Assembly: GCF_003315485.1 (NCBI RefSeq)
Contig: NZ_QNSE01000015.1
Location: forward strand, 28,076 to 92,075
Direction of reading: 5' to 3'
Length of the DNA stretch: 64,000 nucleotides
Source of the DNA: Marinomonas rhizomae
GTDB taxonomy: Bacteria; Pseudomonadota; Gammaproteobacteria; Pseudomonadales; Marinomonadaceae
Under the pieces are notes generated by a model. The model searched no databases. It worked only from the letters and a program-made list of their open reading frames with translations, and was not told where the DNA came from. Each line of letters starts with the position of its first letter. The first letter of the stretch is position 1. Shown piece after piece: positions 62,592-64,000 of the stretch. A program made the translations under genes and the position numbers.

Positions 62592-63806
62592 TTATTGCGC
62601 GTAACGCTTACGCCACTCAGTTTCCAATGCACCCACCCAACTACTGTGTGGCTCTGGTAAGGTTTGCCCTAGTTCTTCAATGCTTAATGTGGCGATACCA
62701 CGTGGTAAGGCATCGAACTTAGCTTGCTCCGCCACAGGTAGTTTTGCGTAAGATAAAACACTTAAGTCACCCCAAATAGTTGGTGTTTGCTTTTTGATTT
62801 GCGCTTCTGGTGACAACATAAAGTTGGCAACCACTTGTGCGCCCGCTGTTGCGCCGCTGTTGTAGGGAATCGCCAGAAAATGTGTATTACCAATGGTGCC
62901 GTTCGTGAAAACATAAGAGCGCACCGTGTCTGGCAAATTGCCTTTGTCTATTTGAACGGATGCTGCGGAAATATCAAAACTTAATGCCACGTCAATTTCT
63001 TGGTCATCTAACAAACGCATCATTTCTTCCGAGCTAGATGGGAAGGTTTGGCCGTTGCGCCAGGCTACTTTGTGTAGTTGATCTAAATATGACCACAAAG
63101 GCGCAGTGATCTTTTCGAAATCTACATTGTCAGCAGGTTGCGAAAGCGCTTTTCGATCAGCAGTTAATTCGTACAAAGCTTGTTTTAAAAAGGTTGAGCC
63201 AAGGTATTGTGGTGGTTCAGGGTACGTAATTCGACCTGGATTGGCTTTGGCGTAAGTAAGTAAATCGGGAATAGATTTAGGTGGGTTGGTTAAGGTTGCT
63301 TTGTCATGCATAAAGATGACTTGTGCCATGCCCCAAGGCGATTCCATGCCATCGACTGATGTACCGAAATCTTGAGTTAAGCTTTGGCGAGCCTTTTCGT
63401 CCACGTAAGTTATGTAGTTTGGTAGCGCTTGGCTGAATGGACCAAATAACAAATTGTTGTCTTTCATAGCGCGAAAGTTTTCACCATTGAGCCAAATGAG
63501 ATCGATTGAACCATTGGTGTTTTTGCCTGCGGCTTTTTCAGCCAATACTCGGTTCACCGCATCAGAAGTGTCAGTCAATTTCACTTGTTTAAGTGTTACA
63601 TCGTACTCTTGCTTGATTCGATCGGCTGCCCATTGAATATAATCGTTAATGTTGTTGGCGCCACCCCAAGCGTTGAAGTAGACGGTTTGTCCTTTTGCTT
63701 GTTGAAGCGTGTCTTGCCAGTGTTGCGGGACTGAGTCGGCGGCCGCTGAAAAATTTGATAAAGCTAGGGTGGCCGCGATGGAAGCGGCAACAAACGATTT
63801 TCTCAT
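62592..63806 (-). CDS. ynjB: YnjB-like periplasmic binding protein
   Basis: 404 residues with signal peptide MRKSFVAASIAATLALSNFSAAA. Core VYFNAWGGANNINDYIQWAADRIKQEYDVTLKQVKLTDTSDAVNRVLAEKAAGKNTNGSIDLIWLNGENF is characteristic of the YnjB family. First gene of the ynjBCD operon, with CTCCTTTC-like ribosome binding sequence. Confidence 0.92.
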   Translation of the reverse strand: MRKSFVAASIAATLALSNFSAAADSVPQHWQDTLQQAKGQTVYFNAWGGANNINDYIQWAADRIKQEYDVTLKQVKLTDTSDAVNRVLAEKAAGKNTNGSIDLIWLNGENFRAMKDNNLLFGPFSQALPNYITYVDEKARQSLTQDFGTSVDGMESPWGMAQVIFMHDKATLTNPPKSIPDLLTYAKANPGRITYPEPPQYLGSTFLKQALYELTADRKALSQPADNVDFEKITAPLWSYLDQLHKVAWRNGQTFPSSSEEMMRLLDDQEIDVALSFDISAASVQIDKGNLPDTVRSYVFTNGTIGNTHFLAIPYNSGATAGAQVVANFMLSPEAQIKKQTPTIWGDLSVLSYAKLPVAEQAKFDALPRGIATLSIEELGQTLPEPHSSWVGALETEWRKRYAQ

Positions 63807-63849
63807 TCCTTTCTCCTGATGTTTTTGTTTTCAATTAATCACTCTCTGT

Positions 63850-63967
63850 CTCTCCCCTTGTCAGGGGGGAGAGCTAAGTACAACTTTCCCTCCTCTTCTG
63901 CCTTTCAAGGGGAGATACCATCTTTCAAAGCAAGCCTTTTTTAGTCATTTAGACTATTTGAGGCTTG
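63850..63967. repeat. Inverted-repeat-rich intergenic element
   Basis: CTCTCCCC/GGGGAGAG form a hairpin at 63850-63873, and TCTCCCCTT (63851) has an outer exact complement AAGGGGAGA (63907-63915). A second stem follows: CAAGCCT (63931) with AGGCTTG (63961) and inner TAGTC/GACTA. It resembles dispersed palindromic intergenic repeats (REP/MITE-like); copy number cannot be judged here. Confidence 0.5.
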
Positions 63968-64000
63968 TATTCGCTTTGATGTTTCACAACACCAAAACAA

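Noticed and set aside
63807..64000. TPP riboswitch upstream of the ynjB-like gene
   Set aside because: The conserved THI-box motifs are absent; the hairpins look like an intergenic repeat.

Overview
The window looks like a chromosomal segment of a marine gammaproteobacterium of the Oceanospirillales, most like Marinomonas. This is inferred from moderate-to-low GC, abundant osmolyte genes (a ProVWX betaine importer, a BCCT carrier, an ectoine degradation operon), many ABC and TRAP importers with catabolic genes, and housekeeping markers such as csrA, yaeQ and a DUF3524 queuosine mannosyltransferase. No rRNA, tRNA, transposase, integrase or CRISPR array was found.

Layout. 1-6957 is accessory. 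It holds the 3' end of an AntA/AntB-type antirepressor, a LytS/LytR operon with a MipA/OmpV protein, two toxin-antitoxin modules whose toxins are both broken, a second antirepressor tail, and a VOC gene followed directly by a VCR-like attC site (relic of an integron). 6958-10243 is proVWX. 10672-24608 is a catabolic island: a polyamine-type ABC importer, gntR-CMD-DUF1330, and a divergent operon (DUF1185, alpha/beta hydrolase, flavin reductase fused to a dead Nudix-like domain, LLM monooxygenase, aldehyde dehydrogenase), then a BCCT carrier and a second dehydrogenase. Two perfect palindromes with the same core, TATGGTATACCATA, sit in front of the importer and in the gntR/DUF1185 gap.

24946-28864 holds an NAD(P)-binding protein, csrA, a phage-type repressor/Cro pair, a LexA-boxed UmuD homologue lacking both catalytic residues, a DUF1127 gene with a possible 32-residue upstream ORF, and yaeQ. 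28899-37639 is mixed single genes: dienelactone hydrolase, DUF3524 glycosyltransferase, YjiH, an AhpD-like protein with an AraC regulator, a membrane protein whose start codon lies inside a perfect hairpin, glutathione peroxidase, an S33 peptidase and a CBS protein.

37712-42876 is an ectoine catabolic operon (doeB2-doeD-doeA-doeC). 43438-52902 is an AraC-linked cluster with a branched-chain-type ABC importer, a CalA-like dehydrogenase and two vanillin-type aldehyde dehydrogenases, probably for lignin-derived aromatics. 53498-60065 is a LysR-linked cluster with fumarylacetoacetase, maleylacetoacetate isomerase, a VOC protein and a TRAP importer. 60149-63806 is ynjBCD-like.

The best candidate for an undescribed system is the GntR-controlled LLM/flavin reductase/hydrolase/DUF1185 pathway, which resembles the Rut pyrimidine pathway in plan but not in parts. 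The SOS-controlled, catalytically dead UmuD homologue is the second.
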